NCBI GenBank assembly: GCA_034408935.1
Contig: DAOUMV010000007.1
Coordinates: 104,061-168,060 of the forward strand
DNA from: DAOUMF01 sp034408935
Lineage (GTDB): Bacteria > Chloroflexota > Dehalococcoidia > SM23-28-2 > RBG-16-64-32
Reading direction: 5' to 3'
Length of the DNA stretch: 64,000 bases
A program made the translations under genes and the position numbers. Positions 52,263 through 61,271 of this stretch are shown here, piece after piece (within the stretch, counting starts at the first letter, position 1; the number at the start of each line of letters is the position of its first letter). Below the pieces are notes generated by a model, which was not told the DNA's origin, did not search any database, and saw nothing but the letters and a program-made list of their open reading frames with translations.

Positions 52263-52516
52263 GCCGCAGCACTCCCATCGAAGCTGATCTGAATAGCGCC
52301 GGTTGGGCACGCCTCCACGCACTTGAGGCAGCCGGTGCAGAACTGGAAGCGGACGCCCCGGACCACGAAGTTGTGGGGATCGATCTCCTTGTACTTCTCG
52401 GGGCCTACGCTGGTGCCCAGACCCAGGACGCTGGTGGGGCAGATGAGCAGGCAGCGGCGGCACGAGAAGGGGTCATCGCACTTTTCGTCATCGACCAGGA
52501 TAGTGGCGAGAGTCAT
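52259..52516 (-). CDS. 4Fe-4S ferredoxin-type protein
   Basis: 85 residues. Two clusters can be drawn: CDDPFSCRRCLLICPTS and CTGCLKCVEACPTGAIQI. The second is a standard CxxCxxCxxxCP; the first has a longer spacing. It is overlapped by the next gene and follows the larger Fe-S protein by three nt. Confidence 0.88.
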   Translation of the reverse strand: MTLATILVDDEKCDDPFSCRRCLLICPTSVLGLGTSVGPEKYKEIDPHNFVVRGVRFQFCTGCLKCVEACPTGAIQISFDGSAAA

Positions 52517-52519
52517 GGC

Positions 52520-53356
52520 TCACCACACCTCGGCTACGGCGGGCAGACTGGCTCGGTCGCGCAAGGTGATGGCGTCGGGCTTGCAGACGTTGCGACAGAT
52601 GCCGCAGCCGAAACACTTGAGGGGGTCGATGTGCGCCTTCTGGCCGGAAGGGCTGAAGCTGAGGGCATCGAACTGGCAGCGGCGGACGCACTTGGCGCAG
52701 CCGTCACACAGGTCTGTGTCGACCTCTGCGACGTAGTGACCCTTCCACAGGACCTGTACGCCCATGTCCAGGGCGGTGCGGATGCCGCCGCAGTCGGGGT
52801 AGTCGCAGTTGCAGATGCCGCCGAGGTAGGGAGTGCCGAAGGTGTACATGCAATGAACCAGCCCGCGCCGGTTCATGACGTCGATGACCTCCTTGGCCTC
52901 GTCCGGCGTCAAGAAGTGGACGCCGCCGCGGTAGGTGTCCGGCCATCGCTCCCACTTGTACATCCCCGGCCCCATGCCGATGCAGGTGAAGTTCTCGTCG
53001 TCGGGTAGGCCGCGCATGGAGCGGCGACAGGCGCAGGTCATGAGGGAGATGGGGTAGATGATGTCCAGGATCTTGTGGATCTCCTCGATGGTGACGACCT
53101 GCCCGAAGTGGACTGCCCAGGAGCGCTGCTCGGCCTCGTTCTTGAGGCGTTGGACGGTCTCGTGATCGTTGCGCTCCACAGCCTCGAGGTAGTCGCGACC
53201 GACGGCGGCCATGCCACCGGCCGCCTGCGGGTTGGCCTCTGCGCCGGCGGCCTCGATCTCCTCCCTACGGATCTTGTACAAGCGGCGGGCGTAGTTCGCA
53301 GGGTTGAGATACCAACGCTCGTGGCCCTGACCGTATCGTTCGCACCAGACGCACAT
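52520..53356 (-). CDS. Multi-cluster 4Fe-4S protein heading the operon
   Basis: 278 residues from ATG 53356 with GGAGGG upstream; the ATG at 53401 is a longer alternative. The N-terminal MCVWCERYGQGHERWYLNP has a Cys pair. A central DIIYPISLMTCACRRSM and GGICNCDYPDCGG add more cysteines. The C-terminus has two ferredoxin motifs (CDGCAKCVRRCQFDAL and CFGCGICRNVCKPDAI). This Cys-rich head plus 2[4Fe-4S] tail occurs in uncharacterised anaerobic redox proteins. It is first gene of a five-gene unit. Confidence 0.85.
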   Translation of the reverse strand: MCVWCERYGQGHERWYLNPANYARRLYKIRREEIEAAGAEANPQAAGGMAAVGRDYLEAVERNDHETVQRLKNEAEQRSWAVHFGQVVTIEEIHKILDIIYPISLMTCACRRSMRGLPDDENFTCIGMGPGMYKWERWPDTYRGGVHFLTPDEAKEVIDVMNRRGLVHCMYTFGTPYLGGICNCDYPDCGGIRTALDMGVQVLWKGHYVAEVDTDLCDGCAKCVRRCQFDALSFSPSGQKAHIDPLKCFGCGICRNVCKPDAITLRDRASLPAVAEVW

Positions 53357-53614
53357 AAGCACCCTCCCTTCTACCACGCAGGGCACGGGTAGCGCCCTCA
53401 ATATGCGATAAGCCGAAAGGATCAGTCAATGGGGCAGATTCCCAAGTTCCTGTAGGGCTTTCCCTTACGGCGACACTGGCCTGCCGCGAGCTTCAGCCTG
53501 GCCATGTTTGGAGGTGGCCCGCAGGCCGCAAGCTGGAGGTGACCGACGAGCGCTGGTGGCTGGGCCCCGCGGTCGATCCTTTCGGGTAGTGGGGTGCGTC
53601 TCGGCCTGAGACCG

Positions 53615-53643
53615 TTGACAGCCGCTTTGTCTTGGCCCAGAAT
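53615..53643 (+). promoter_or_regulatory. Putative sigma70 promoter for the GYD gene
   Basis: TTGACA (53615-53620), 17-base spacer, CAGAAT (53638-53643), ~37 nt before ATG 53680. The remainder of 53357-53614 has no supported gene. Confidence 0.55.
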
Positions 53644-53679
53644 GCTGCTATCCGAACGCCTGCAGCAAGGAGACGCGAC

Positions 53680-54009
53680 ATGCCGCTCTACATGATTCAG
53701 TCGACCTTCACCGCAGAAGCCTGGGCCATCATGGCGAAGACGCCGCAGAACCGAGGCGAGTCCGTTCGTCCAGCACTTGAGCAGATTGGCGGGAAGCTGA
53801 TAGCCTACTACTTCTCGTTCGGCGAGTACGATTCAGTGGTGATTGCGGACTTGCCCGACAACCCTACTGCAGCCGCCGCTTCCATAGCCGCCGCCGCAGG
53901 TGGGGCCATCAAGACAATAAAGACCACGCCGCTCATGAACGTCGAGGAAGGCATGAAGGCCATGCGCACGGCGGGTGAAGGCAGCTACCGTCCGCCGTCC
54001 CAGGGGTAG
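53680..54009 (+). CDS. GYD-domain protein
   Basis: 109 residues from ATG 53680 with AAGGAG upstream. YMIQSTFTAEAWAIMAKTPQNR, GGKLIAYYFSFGEYDSVVIADLPDN and TTPLMNVEEGMKAM match the GYD family (small dimeric α/β-barrel), here with EYD for GYD. The role is unknown. Confidence 0.88.
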   Translation: MPLYMIQSTFTAEAWAIMAKTPQNRGESVRPALEQIGGKLIAYYFSFGEYDSVVIADLPDNPTAAAASIAAAAGGAIKTIKTTPLMNVEEGMKAMRTAGEGSYRPPSQG

Positions 54010-54147
54010 GCCGCACAACCGAATAGGCCAGCCGCACGGTCTGGGGGGCAGCGAGGTCGCGCCTGCCATTCGGTGGCCCGCACTGGGCGGGGAATGTTGA
54101 CAGTTTCAGGATGGCGGTGTAGCCTGCGAAGGCGAGGTCCGCCGGGA

Positions 54148-54222
54148 GCGGGCGTAGCTCAGTGGTAGAGCATCTGCTTCCCAAGCAGAGGGCCGTGGGT
54201 TCGATCCCCATCGCCCGCTCCA
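54148..54222 (+). tRNA. tRNA-Gly (anticodon CCC)
   Basis: The acceptor GCGGGCG (54148-54154) pairs with CGCCCGC (54212-54218), followed by T and an encoded CCA. The D arm AGCTCAGTGGTAGAGC, anticodon stem TCTGC/GCAGA with loop TTCCCAA (CCC), and TΨC arm GGGTTCGATCCCC are all canonical. Confidence 0.96.
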
Positions 54223-54321
54223 GATACGATTTGTCCCTCAGAGAGCCCTCCGACCGGCGGCATTCTTTCGAAGTCAGAGGGCCACTCCTATCTAACTAAC
54301 ATTCCATAACCCGAATTCAGA

Positions 54322-54363
54322 TACGGCCGAAGGCCGTAAGCTACGTAGGCAGATGGCCATCTG
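54322..54363. other. Hairpin pair downstream of tRNA-Gly
   Basis: TACGGCC-GAA-GGCCGTA (54322-54338) and the palindrome CAGATGGCCATCTG (54350-54363) lie 100 nt past the tRNA. No known RNA or binding site recognised. The region 54223-54441 has no supported gene. Confidence 0.4.
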
Positions 54364-54441
54364 GCACTTAGGTTCTGATTTGGGGATTGCCTGCGAGTGT
54401 TGGCAACGCCGGAACATGCAGGGGCCAGCGAGACAGGAACC

Positions 54442-54620
54442 TCACCGGTGCCCGTGTCCGAAGTTGTGAGGCTCTGGAGTTGGCGTGCCGTCCGCCCGAA
54501 GCGGTGTGAACTGCTCCACGATCACGTTCACCGTGCCGTCGCGGCGCTGAAGCTCCCCCTGGACGATGACGAACGGCTCCGTGCGTACCAGAGAGCGCTG
54601 CCGTTCGTGGACAGGCGGGC
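54442..54620 (-). pseudogene. Remnant of the C-terminus of error-prone DNA polymerase DnaE2
   Basis: Minus-strand reading VHERQRSLVRTEPFVIV then QGELQRRDGTVNVIVEQFTPL matches the last OB-like part of DnaE2 proteins (typically VYERYR...EPFxLVEGxLQRRDGVxNVIAExxxPL). Only ~55 codons remain; nothing polymerase-like lies upstream. It is therefore a gene end left by deletion or rearrangement at the border of the RHS locus. Confidence 0.65.
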
Positions 54621-54648
54621 TTGACAAGTGCTCGCGTGCGGCTAGACT
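54621..54648 (+). promoter_or_regulatory. Consensus-like sigma70 promoter before the RHS gene
   Basis: TTGACA (54621-54626), 16-base spacer, TAGACT (54643-54648). Transcription would start near 54655, about 200 nt before the RHS ATG. Confidence 0.6.
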
Positions 54649-54654
54649 AGGGGT

Positions 54655-54756
54655 ATCTGGAAGCCGTAGCAAGTGGGGGCCTGCATGTGGCTCACGACGC
54701 CGGCAGCCTGTCAGAAGCCGGGTCTCGAATTCGGAGGCCCGGCTTTGTCGTTTTTT
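54655..54756 (+). ncRNA. Candidate ~100-nt leader RNA or sRNA
   Basis: The segment runs from the predicted promoter start to a terminator. It contains a bulged GGC(C)TGC/GCAGCC hairpin before the terminator stem. It could be an independent small RNA or a transcription-attenuation leader controlling the RHS gene. No known class was recognised. Confidence 0.4.
54715..54756 (+). terminator. Rho-independent terminator upstream of the RHS gene
   Basis: AAGCCGGG (54715-54722) pairs with CCCGGCTT (54738-54745) around a 15-base loop, followed by TGTCG and TTTTTT (54751-54756). It lies 98 nt before the RHS start. Confidence 0.7.
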
Positions 54757-54854
54757 CGGACCGGATGGAGGCAAGCGCTCTCCCAAGTAGAACTCACTGT
54801 ATCCCTAACCCAAACTAGACCAGTCTTCCAGCCTGGCAGGCAGGGAGGAGAACC

Positions 54855-57800
54855 ATGAAAGCAGCATGCCATTTCCTCGCAAGGTTCGTTCTGGCAATCG
54901 GCGCGCTGGTTGCATTGCTGGTGGGCGCAGGCAACGACCTGATGCCAGCCACGCCCGCCGCCGCGGATCCGGATGGCGACACCTTCACCACCCGCGTCAG
55001 CGTGGACAGCTCCGGCGCTCAGGGCAACGATTTGAGCTGGACATCTGCCATCAGCGCCGACGGCCGCTACGTCGCCTTCAGATCCGACGCCTCGAATCTC
55101 GTGCCGGGCGACACGAACGGTGGGGATGATATCTTCGTCCACGACCGCCAGACGGGAATCACGGAGCGGGTCAGTGTGAGCAGCGTCGGCGAGCAGGGCA
55201 ACGACTTGAGCTGGTCACCTGCCATCAGCGCCAACGGCCGATACGTCGCCTTCGCATCATATGCCTCGAATCTCGTCCCGGGCGACACGAACGATTGTGA
55301 GCCCTGGTACGCTTCGTGCAGCGACGCTTTCGTCCACGACCGCCAGACGGGGGTCACGGAGAGGGTGAGCGTCTCTACGGCCGGTGCCCAGGGGGATGAC
55401 GACAGCGGGGGTGGCGACATCAGCGCCGACGGCCGCTACGTCGCCTTCTCATCCTATGCCTCGAATCTCGTCCCGGATGACACCAACAGCCATACTGACA
55501 CTTTTGTCCACGACCGGCAGACGGGGGTCACGGAGAGGGTGAGCGTCTCTACGGCCGGTGCCCAGGGGGATGGCAGCAGCCCAGGTGGCGACATCAGCGC
55601 CGACGGCCGCTACGTCGCCTTCGCATCATATGCCTCCAATCTCGTCCCGGATGACACCAACGGTGAGGAAGATATCTTTGTCCACGACCGCCAGACGGGA
55701 ATCACGGAGCGGGTCAGTGTCAGCAGCGCCGGCGAGCAGGGCGACAGCTACAGTGGGTGGCCCTCCATCAGCGCCGACGGCCGCTACGTCGCCTTCGAAT
55801 CCTATGCCTCCAATCTCGTCCCGGGTGACACCAACATCTGTCAAGGCGAAGGCCCGCCATCGCAAACCTGTCCCGATATCTTCTTGCACGATCGCCAGAC
55901 CGGGATCACCCAACGCGTCAACGTGGATAGCGCGGGCGAGCAGGCAAACGGCTGGAGTAGCAACTCCTCCATCAGCGCCGACGGCCGCTACGTCGCTTTC
56001 GACTCTAGTGCCCCCAATCTCGTGACCGATGACACTAACGGCACGCGGGATGTCTTCGTCGTGATCCCCTCGCCCGCTGTCTTTGATCCCACCAACCCTT
56101 GGAGTCGCCCAGAATATCCCACCTCTGGTACAGATGACCCCGTCAATCTGGCTAGCGGCGACCTAACTCACTCCCACACCGACATTCTGATACCGGGGCG
56201 CGGCATTCCTCTGGAGTTCACCCGCTACTATCACTCCGGGTCCAACATCGAACGCTCGCTCGGGCACGGCTGGACCCACAGCTACGACATGTACCTTGAG
56301 ATCGAGCCGCTCGCCGTGACGGTGTTCTATCCGCAGGGGCACGCCACAACGTTCACGCTGTCCGATGGCGAGTTGGTCCCTCCGCAGGGCGTCTTCGACA
56401 CTTTGGTCGACAACGGGGACGGAACCTACACACTGACCACGAAAGAACAGGTCAAATACCTCTTCCTGTCGGATGGCAAGCTGGACACCATTTCCGACCG
56501 CAACGACAACACGACTCGCCTCTACTACGACGTCAACGGCCGCCTGGACTATGTGACCGATGCCTCACAACTCCGTCAACTGACCTTCAGCTACGATGAT
56601 CCCGTGTACCTCGATTACATCACCACGGTCACTGAGGCACTGGGGCCTGGCCGGACCATCGACTTCACCTATGACCCGCTCACTGGAGACCTGACGGACG
56701 TTCAAGACGTCGAGGGCGGCACGACATCCTACGAGTACGATGACCACCGCATGACATCTCTCACCGACTCCAACCTGCACAGAGCCGTCCAGAACTGTTA
56801 CGACGAGGCCGGTCGCGTCGCCAAGCAGTTCACCGCGCCGCCCGCCATTCAGGACTGTGCGAACCCTGGCCCCGGTGTGGAGACGACAGTTATCGAGTAC
56901 GAGACGCCAGTGAAGGGACAAACCACAGTCACCGACCCCAGGGGCGCCAAGACAATCCACACCTTCGATACCTCGTTCCGAACCGCTCAGGTGGAGAGCT
57001 TCGACTTCGACGGCGTGACCCCTCTCGGCACGGTTCAGTACGAGTACGACGCCGACAACAACGTCACCTGCGTCACCGACCAGCGCAACAACAAGAGCGC
57101 GTACTCGTATGATGACCGGGGCAACGTCACCCAGATCATCGACGCTCTCAACACCGACGAAAACTGCGAGCTGATTGGGGATGACACGTGGGACTTCACG
57201 TACACCGACCTCAACGACCTCGAATCTGAGACCGACCCCTTGCACCGGACCAACTACCTGTATGACGACAAGGGCAACCTCACCCGCGTCGTCCAGAGGA
57301 CGGGCTCCCGCGAGATCGACAGCGACTTCGACGGATACTCCAACGGGAACGATGGCGAGGGCTCCATTGGCACAGATCCGCTCGACGATTGCACTGACGA
57401 TCCGGAGGACGATGACGCCTGGCCCCCAGATTTCGACATGAACACGGTGATCAACAACGGGGACCTCTTCAACGTGCTGCCGCCGTACTTCGGCAGGTCG
57501 TGTACCAACTACCTCAACTGGTACGTCGAGGACTACCCACGCCGCGATCTCTTCCCCGACTGCGTCATCAACCTGACGGATGTGCTAAAGGTGCTGCCGC
57601 CCACCTTCGGCTCGAACTGCACCAGACCGATTGTGGGCACCATTGGCGCCCTCACCTGCTTCGAGCGCGACACGGCAGGACAGGTGACCGCTGTAGTGGA
57701 GTCCACGAACCTGACGCTCCCGTCGTCTCCCACGGGGGCGTGCACGGGCAACAAGACGCTGTTCGAGTACGACGCGTACGGCAACCAGACCGGCGTGATC

Positions 57801-60134
57801 GACCCGCGCTTCTCGGCGCAGCCCACGCCGCCCAAGACCGTCCTCACCTACGACCTCGGCGGCCGCATGGAGACCATGACCAACGAACTGAACCACACCA
57901 CCCACTACACTTACGATGGCCAGAACAACGTCCTCTCGGTGTCCGACCACCTCACCAACACCACCTCCAACACCTACGACGCGAAGGGCAACCTCCAGAC
58001 CGTCACCGACGCAAACCGCCAGCCCGTTGGTGCCGGCCCCGAGACCGGAGTCGATGAGTGTGGGGACAAAGGTACCGGCGATGGAGAAAACGATGACTGG
58101 CCGGACGACGAGATCGCTGACGACGGCTGCCCCTCCGCCATCTACGTCTACGACGACGCCGACCGCCTCGTCGAGGTGATCGACGCCCTGGGCAACAGCA
58201 CCGTTTACGACTACGACGACAACGGCAACCGCACCTCTGTCATCAATGCCCGCGGCAAGCCCACCACTTACGTCTACGACGCCCTCAACCGCCTGGAGAC
58301 CGTCACCGACCCGCTTGACCGCGACACCACCTACAGCTACGACGCCGCCGGCAACGTTGACCAGCGCACCGACGCCCGCGGCCTCGTCACGGACTACACG
58401 TACGATGCCCTTAACCGCCTCACCGACATCGACTACGTCGGGTCGAGCGACTTCGTCGACTACACCTACGACGCGGTCGGCAACCGCAAGACGATGAACG
58501 GCCCCACGGGCCTCACCACCTATGACTACGACGATCTCGAACGGCCCATAACCGTCACCACCACCGGTTCCGGAAGCGTCCGCTACTGGTACGACAACGT
58601 CGGCAACCGCAGCCGCATCACCTACCCCGACAACAAGTCCGTCACCTATAGCTATGACAAGGCCGGCAACCTCAAGACGGTGACCGACTGGCTGAGCAAG
58701 CAGACCGTCTACGACTACGACGACGCCGGCAACCTCACCGACACCGACCTCCCCAACGGCGTCGACACCGACTACACCTACGACGACGCCGGCCGCCTGG
58801 AGAGCGTCCTCAACGTCGGCCCCGGCCCCACCACCATCTCCAGCTTCGACTACACCCTGGACGCCGTCGGCAACCGCACCGAGATGGTTGACCTGGTCGG
58901 CACGCACTCCTACGAGTACGACGCCCTCTACCGCCTGACGGAGGTCAAGTACCCCGATGAGGAGACGGACACCTACACCTATGATGCCGTGGGCAACCGA
59001 CTGACGAAGGACACGGACGACTACACCTACGACGACGCCGACCAGCTCACCAACCTCGAAGGCATGCCGTTCGGCTACGACGAGAACGGGAACCAGACCT
59101 CAAGAGGGACCCAGCCCTACGTCGACGACTTCGCTTACGATCACGAGAACCGCCTCGTCGGCGCTGACATAAACTACCTTGCGTTCGGTTATAGTTACAA
59201 CGGGGACGGCTTGCGGATGAGACAGCAGGTGTTCGGCCAGCCGACGACGAACTACACCTGGGACGTGGCCGCGGGCCTGCCCGTCGTTCTCCAGGACGGC
59301 GACAACACCTACGTCTACGGCCTGGACTTGATCTCGGCGACGGACGGCGGCGGCGTCCAGACGTACTTCCTGTACGACGGCCTCGGCTCCACGAGTGACC
59401 TGACCGACGGCAGCGGAAACGTGGTCGACGGCTACACGTACGACGTGTTCGGCGCGCTGCGCAGCGGCAGCCCCGGCGCCACGGACTTCCTGTTCACGGG
59501 CGAGCAGCGGGACGCTGACAGCGGCCTGTACTACCTGCGAGCGCGATACTACGATCCCGAGATCGGGCGGTTCCTGTCGCGGGACCCGGCGAGGGGTGGC
59601 CACCCATACGGCTATGTCGCGAATAACCCCGTGCGGTACGTGGATCCCAGCGGGCTGTGCCACATCGAAACCGGTCTTTGGGACTATCTCTGTGGGTACT
59701 GGGCTCACAACAGGGAGGGCGAGGACGAGAACAAGGAAGGAGGCAGCCGGGGCGATAGCGCCATCTTCTTCGGCGTCAACCGAGGCAATTTGACACGTTG
59801 TCCAGGAAACATCGAACATCGGGTCAAGGAAGACAACTGGGGAGGGCCTAGGGATCAAGTTCTATGTGATAAGAAGACCGGGAAAGTGTACATTCAGCGT
59901 TGGTATCAGACAAGGCAGGGCAATTGGAAACAAGGAGCGTTAGAAGAAGCTGGTTATTTGGGGGACTACCAGACCAGCCTATCCGATGAGACTTCACCTG
60001 GAGGCGATGGCGGCCCCGCGCCGGTCATCGTTCCTCCATTGCCCGGGCGAGCGCCTGCACCTTCGCGCGGTGGAGGAGGTGGAGGTGTGTTCGGCGACCC
60101 GTTCCCCTGGTGGTGGTTCGACACCCCGTATTGA
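54855..60134 (+). CDS. Secreted RHS/YD-repeat protein with PD40 propeller, dockerin-like insert and variable C-terminal tip
   Basis: 1,759 residues, ATG 54855 after GGGAGGAGAACC. Signal peptide ~1-37 (FVLAIGALVALLVGAG). Residues ~45-400: six PD40/TolB-like blades, each with ISADGRYVAF and SNLVPGDTN (Ca-type). RHS N-terminal DUF6531 begins at ~430 (DPVNLASGDLTHSHTD). About two dozen YD repeats follow, interrupted by a dockerin-like pair (~859-922: NGDLFNVLPPYFG and LTDVLKVLPPTFG) and a TSP3-like acidic insert (~1055-1090). The RHS core (YDGLGSTSDLTDGSGNVV, then GLYYLRARYYDPEIGRFLS) ends with DPSGLC near 1600. The last ~157 residues have no recognised fold and end in Pro/Gly-rich and WWWF sequence. 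RHS shells usually enclose a toxin tip. Confidence 0.93.
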   Translation: MKAACHFLARFVLAIGALVALLVGAGNDLMPATPAAADPDGDTFTTRVSVDSSGAQGNDLSWTSAISADGRYVAFRSDASNLVPGDTNGGDDIFVHDRQTGITERVSVSSVGEQGNDLSWSPAISANGRYVAFASYASNLVPGDTNDCEPWYASCSDAFVHDRQTGVTERVSVSTAGAQGDDDSGGGDISADGRYVAFSSYASNLVPDDTNSHTDTFVHDRQTGVTERVSVSTAGAQGDGSSPGGDISADGRYVAFASYASNLVPDDTNGEEDIFVHDRQTGITERVSVSSAGEQGDSYSGWPSISADGRYVAFESYASNLVPGDTNICQGEGPPSQTCPDIFLHDRQTGITQRVNVDSAGEQANGWSSNSSISADGRYVAFDSSAPNLVTDDTNGTRDVFVVIPSPAVFDPTNPWSRPEYPTSGTDDPVNLASGDLTHSHTDILIPGRGIPLEFTRYYHSGSNIERSLGHGWTHSYDMYLEIEPLAVTVFYPQGHATTFTLSDGELVPPQGVFDTLVDNGDGTYTLTTKEQVKYLFLSDGKLDTISDRNDNTTRLYYDVNGRLDYVTDASQLRQLTFSYDDPVYLDYITTVTEALGPGRTIDFTYDPLTGDLTDVQDVEGGTTSYEYDDHRMTSLTDSNLHRAVQNCYDEAGRVAKQFTAPPAIQDCANPGPGVETTVIEYETPVKGQTTVTDPRGAKTIHTFDTSFRTAQVESFDFDGVTPLGTVQYEYDADNNVTCVTDQRNNKSAYSYDDRGNVTQIIDALNTDENCELIGDDTWDFTYTDLNDLESETDPLHRTNYLYDDKGNLTRVVQRTGSREIDSDFDGYSNGNDGEGSIGTDPLDDCTDDPEDDDAWPPDFDMNTVINNGDLFNVLPPYFGRSCTNYLNWYVEDYPRRDLFPDCVINLTDVLKVLPPTFGSNCTRPIVGTIGALTCFERDTAGQVTAVVESTNLTLPSSPTGACTGNKTLFEYDAYGNQTGVIDPRFSAQPTPPKTVLTYDLGGRMETMTNELNHTTHYTYDGQNNVLSVSDHLTNTTSNTYDAKGNLQTVTDANRQPVGAGPETGVDECGDKGTGDGENDDWPDDEIADDGCPSAIYVYDDADRLVEVIDALGNSTVYDYDDNGNRTSVINARGKPTTYVYDALNRLETVTDPLDRDTTYSYDAAGNVDQRTDARGLVTDYTYDALNRLTDIDYVGSSDFVDYTYDAVGNRKTMNGPTGLTTYDYDDLERPITVTTTGSGSVRYWYDNVGNRSRITYPDNKSVTYSYDKAGNLKTVTDWLSKQTVYDYDDAGNLTDTDLPNGVDTDYTYDDAGRLESVLNVGPGPTTISSFDYTLDAVGNRTEMVDLVGTHSYEYDALYRLTEVKYPDEETDTYTYDAVGNRLTKDTDDYTYDDADQLTNLEGMPFGYDENGNQTSRGTQPYVDDFAYDHENRLVGADINYLAFGYSYNGDGLRMRQQVFGQPTTNYTWDVAAGLPVVLQDGDNTYVYGLDLISATDGGGVQTYFLYDGLGSTSDLTDGSGNVVDGYTYDVFGALRSGSPGATDFLFTGEQRDADSGLYYLRARYYDPEIGRFLSRDPARGGHPYGYVANNPVRYVDPSGLCHIETGLWDYLCGYWAHNREGEDENKEGGSRGDSAIFFGVNRGNLTRCPGNIEHRVKEDNWGGPRDQVLCDKKTGKVYIQRWYQTRQGNWKQGALEEAGYLGDYQTSLSDETSPGGDGGPAPVIVPPLPGRAPAPSRGGGGGGVFGDPFPWWWFDTPY
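59314..59489 (+). repeat. RHS-core segment, donor copy
   Basis: About 176 bp of the RHS core recurs at 61272-61447, about 90% identical with no gaps by eye. Confidence 0.9.
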
Positions 60135-60177
60135 CTTGCAGCCTTTGACTCGGCTTCCCTTCGGGGCTTGGCGCGAT

Positions 60178-60402
60178 ATGAATAGTGCACTAATTCAGGA
60201 ACCGCGTGACTTGCCGTTCGACTCCTCGAAAGCATTCGTCCTTAAGGTCGATCCAGAGGTGTCAGGGGACACCTGGATTTGCGCACCTTCCACCAATTCC
60301 GAGCCTGGGTACTCACTCTGGAATCGCCATCTGCAGCTGCCTGCTAACGTTTTGGACTCCCCGCCCCTGGTCTTGAATTGGGATCCCAGGCGGTCGGGGT
60401 GA
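60178..60402 (+). CDS. 75-residue ORF just after the RHS tip, immunity candidate
   Basis: ATG 60178 to TGA 60402. The product (MNSALIQEPRDLPFDSSKAF, ... DTWICAPSTNSEPGYSLWNR, ... LQLPANVLDSPPLVLNWDPR) is acidic to neutral and reads like a compact folded domain. It begins 44 nt after the RHS stop on the same strand and has lower GC than its neighbours, as immunity genes often do. No family recognised; start and expression are not proven. Confidence 0.5.
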   Translation: MNSALIQEPRDLPFDSSKAFVLKVDPEVSGDTWICAPSTNSEPGYSLWNRHLQLPANVLDSPPLVLNWDPRRSG

Positions 60403-60420
60403 CCGTGAGTCGAAAGGTGG

Positions 60421-61197
60421 ATGCTACATGCTTCGTTACAATGGCAACTTGAGGTTGGGCCATTGAGTCGCGAGCAAGTATTGAAGGTTTTTGGAATGTC
60501 AGAACCAGGGCGCCGGTTCGAGGCGCTCATGGAAGCAGTGAATTACCTCGAGCGCGCGGCTTTAGAGTTGGTGCCGCCGGCAACACGAAAACCAAGGGGC
60601 CAGTGGCTCAATTTGATCTTTCGGATGAGGCAGTGGATACCCAGGCAAAGTCCGACCGTCAGTAGAGCCATATACTCGCCATCCGCTAGTTGGCAGCCTT
60701 CGACCCTTCCCGAAGTCTTGAGGCAGATCACCTGGCAAGCTGATCAAGACCGCAAGCGGTGTAAGGACGAGCTGGTAACGTGGCCGACGGTTACCATCGA
60801 TTACTACGACATTTCTGACAAGGAAGATTGGAATCGTCTCGATTCCGCCATTCGGAAACTTGAGGAGCGCTTCGCCCATTTTCCATTCGACACGCTTGGG
60901 CTCGCCGCGACGCATCTTGACAGTGTTGAACCCGCTCCCACTGGGCCTATGAAGGTCGCTACTCGCAGGGCGTACGTGCGGGCTCTCTATGTGTGGATGG
61001 GATCAGGGACCGTTCAAGCCACGTTCCGGCAGGGTGTAGATTCCGGCCTCGATTCAGCCTGGGATGAGGCCTGGGACGCTCTGTCTCAGATTTGCCGCCC
61101 CGACTGGCAGGTTGAGGGTTATCAAGCGAACTACCTCATACCACCGGAGCGTCTGTCAGAACTTCTGGTTCGCGCCGTCAGTGAGGAACAGCCCTAG
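60421..61197 (+). CDS. Hypothetical protein of RHS locus, immunity or accessory candidate
   Basis: 258 residues from ATG 60421. The sequence is α-helical and Trp-rich (QWQLEVGPLSREQVLKVFG; RRFEALMEAVNYLERAALEL; WPTVTIDYYDISDKEDWNRL; FDTLGLAATHLDSVEP). No signal peptide or membrane helix. GC is visibly lower than in the surrounding genes, suggesting recent arrival. Position between the RHS tip and a displaced RHS core is the usual place for an immunity gene. No family recognised. Confidence 0.7.
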   Translation: MLHASLQWQLEVGPLSREQVLKVFGMSEPGRRFEALMEAVNYLERAALELVPPATRKPRGQWLNLIFRMRQWIPRQSPTVSRAIYSPSASWQPSTLPEVLRQITWQADQDRKRCKDELVTWPTVTIDYYDISDKEDWNRLDSAIRKLEERFAHFPFDTLGLAATHLDSVEPAPTGPMKVATRRAYVRALYVWMGSGTVQATFRQGVDSGLDSAWDEAWDALSQICRPDWQVEGYQANYLIPPERLSELLVRAVSEEQP

Positions 61198-61271
61198 TAG
61201 CAGGTGAAGCCTGCCTGCCCTGCTGCAGGACGGGACGAGCACGGGAGCCTGCCCTGAGCACAGCTGAAGGG

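Noticed and set aside
54300..54400. A c-di-GMP riboswitch downstream of tRNA-Gly
   Set aside because: The hairpins do not carry the conserved GEMM sequence elements; left as unassigned structure.
55020..56030. Repeated DNA in the RHS gene as an array or mobile repeat
   Set aside because: The repeats are in-frame propeller blades of ~56-70 residues, i.e. protein domain repeats.
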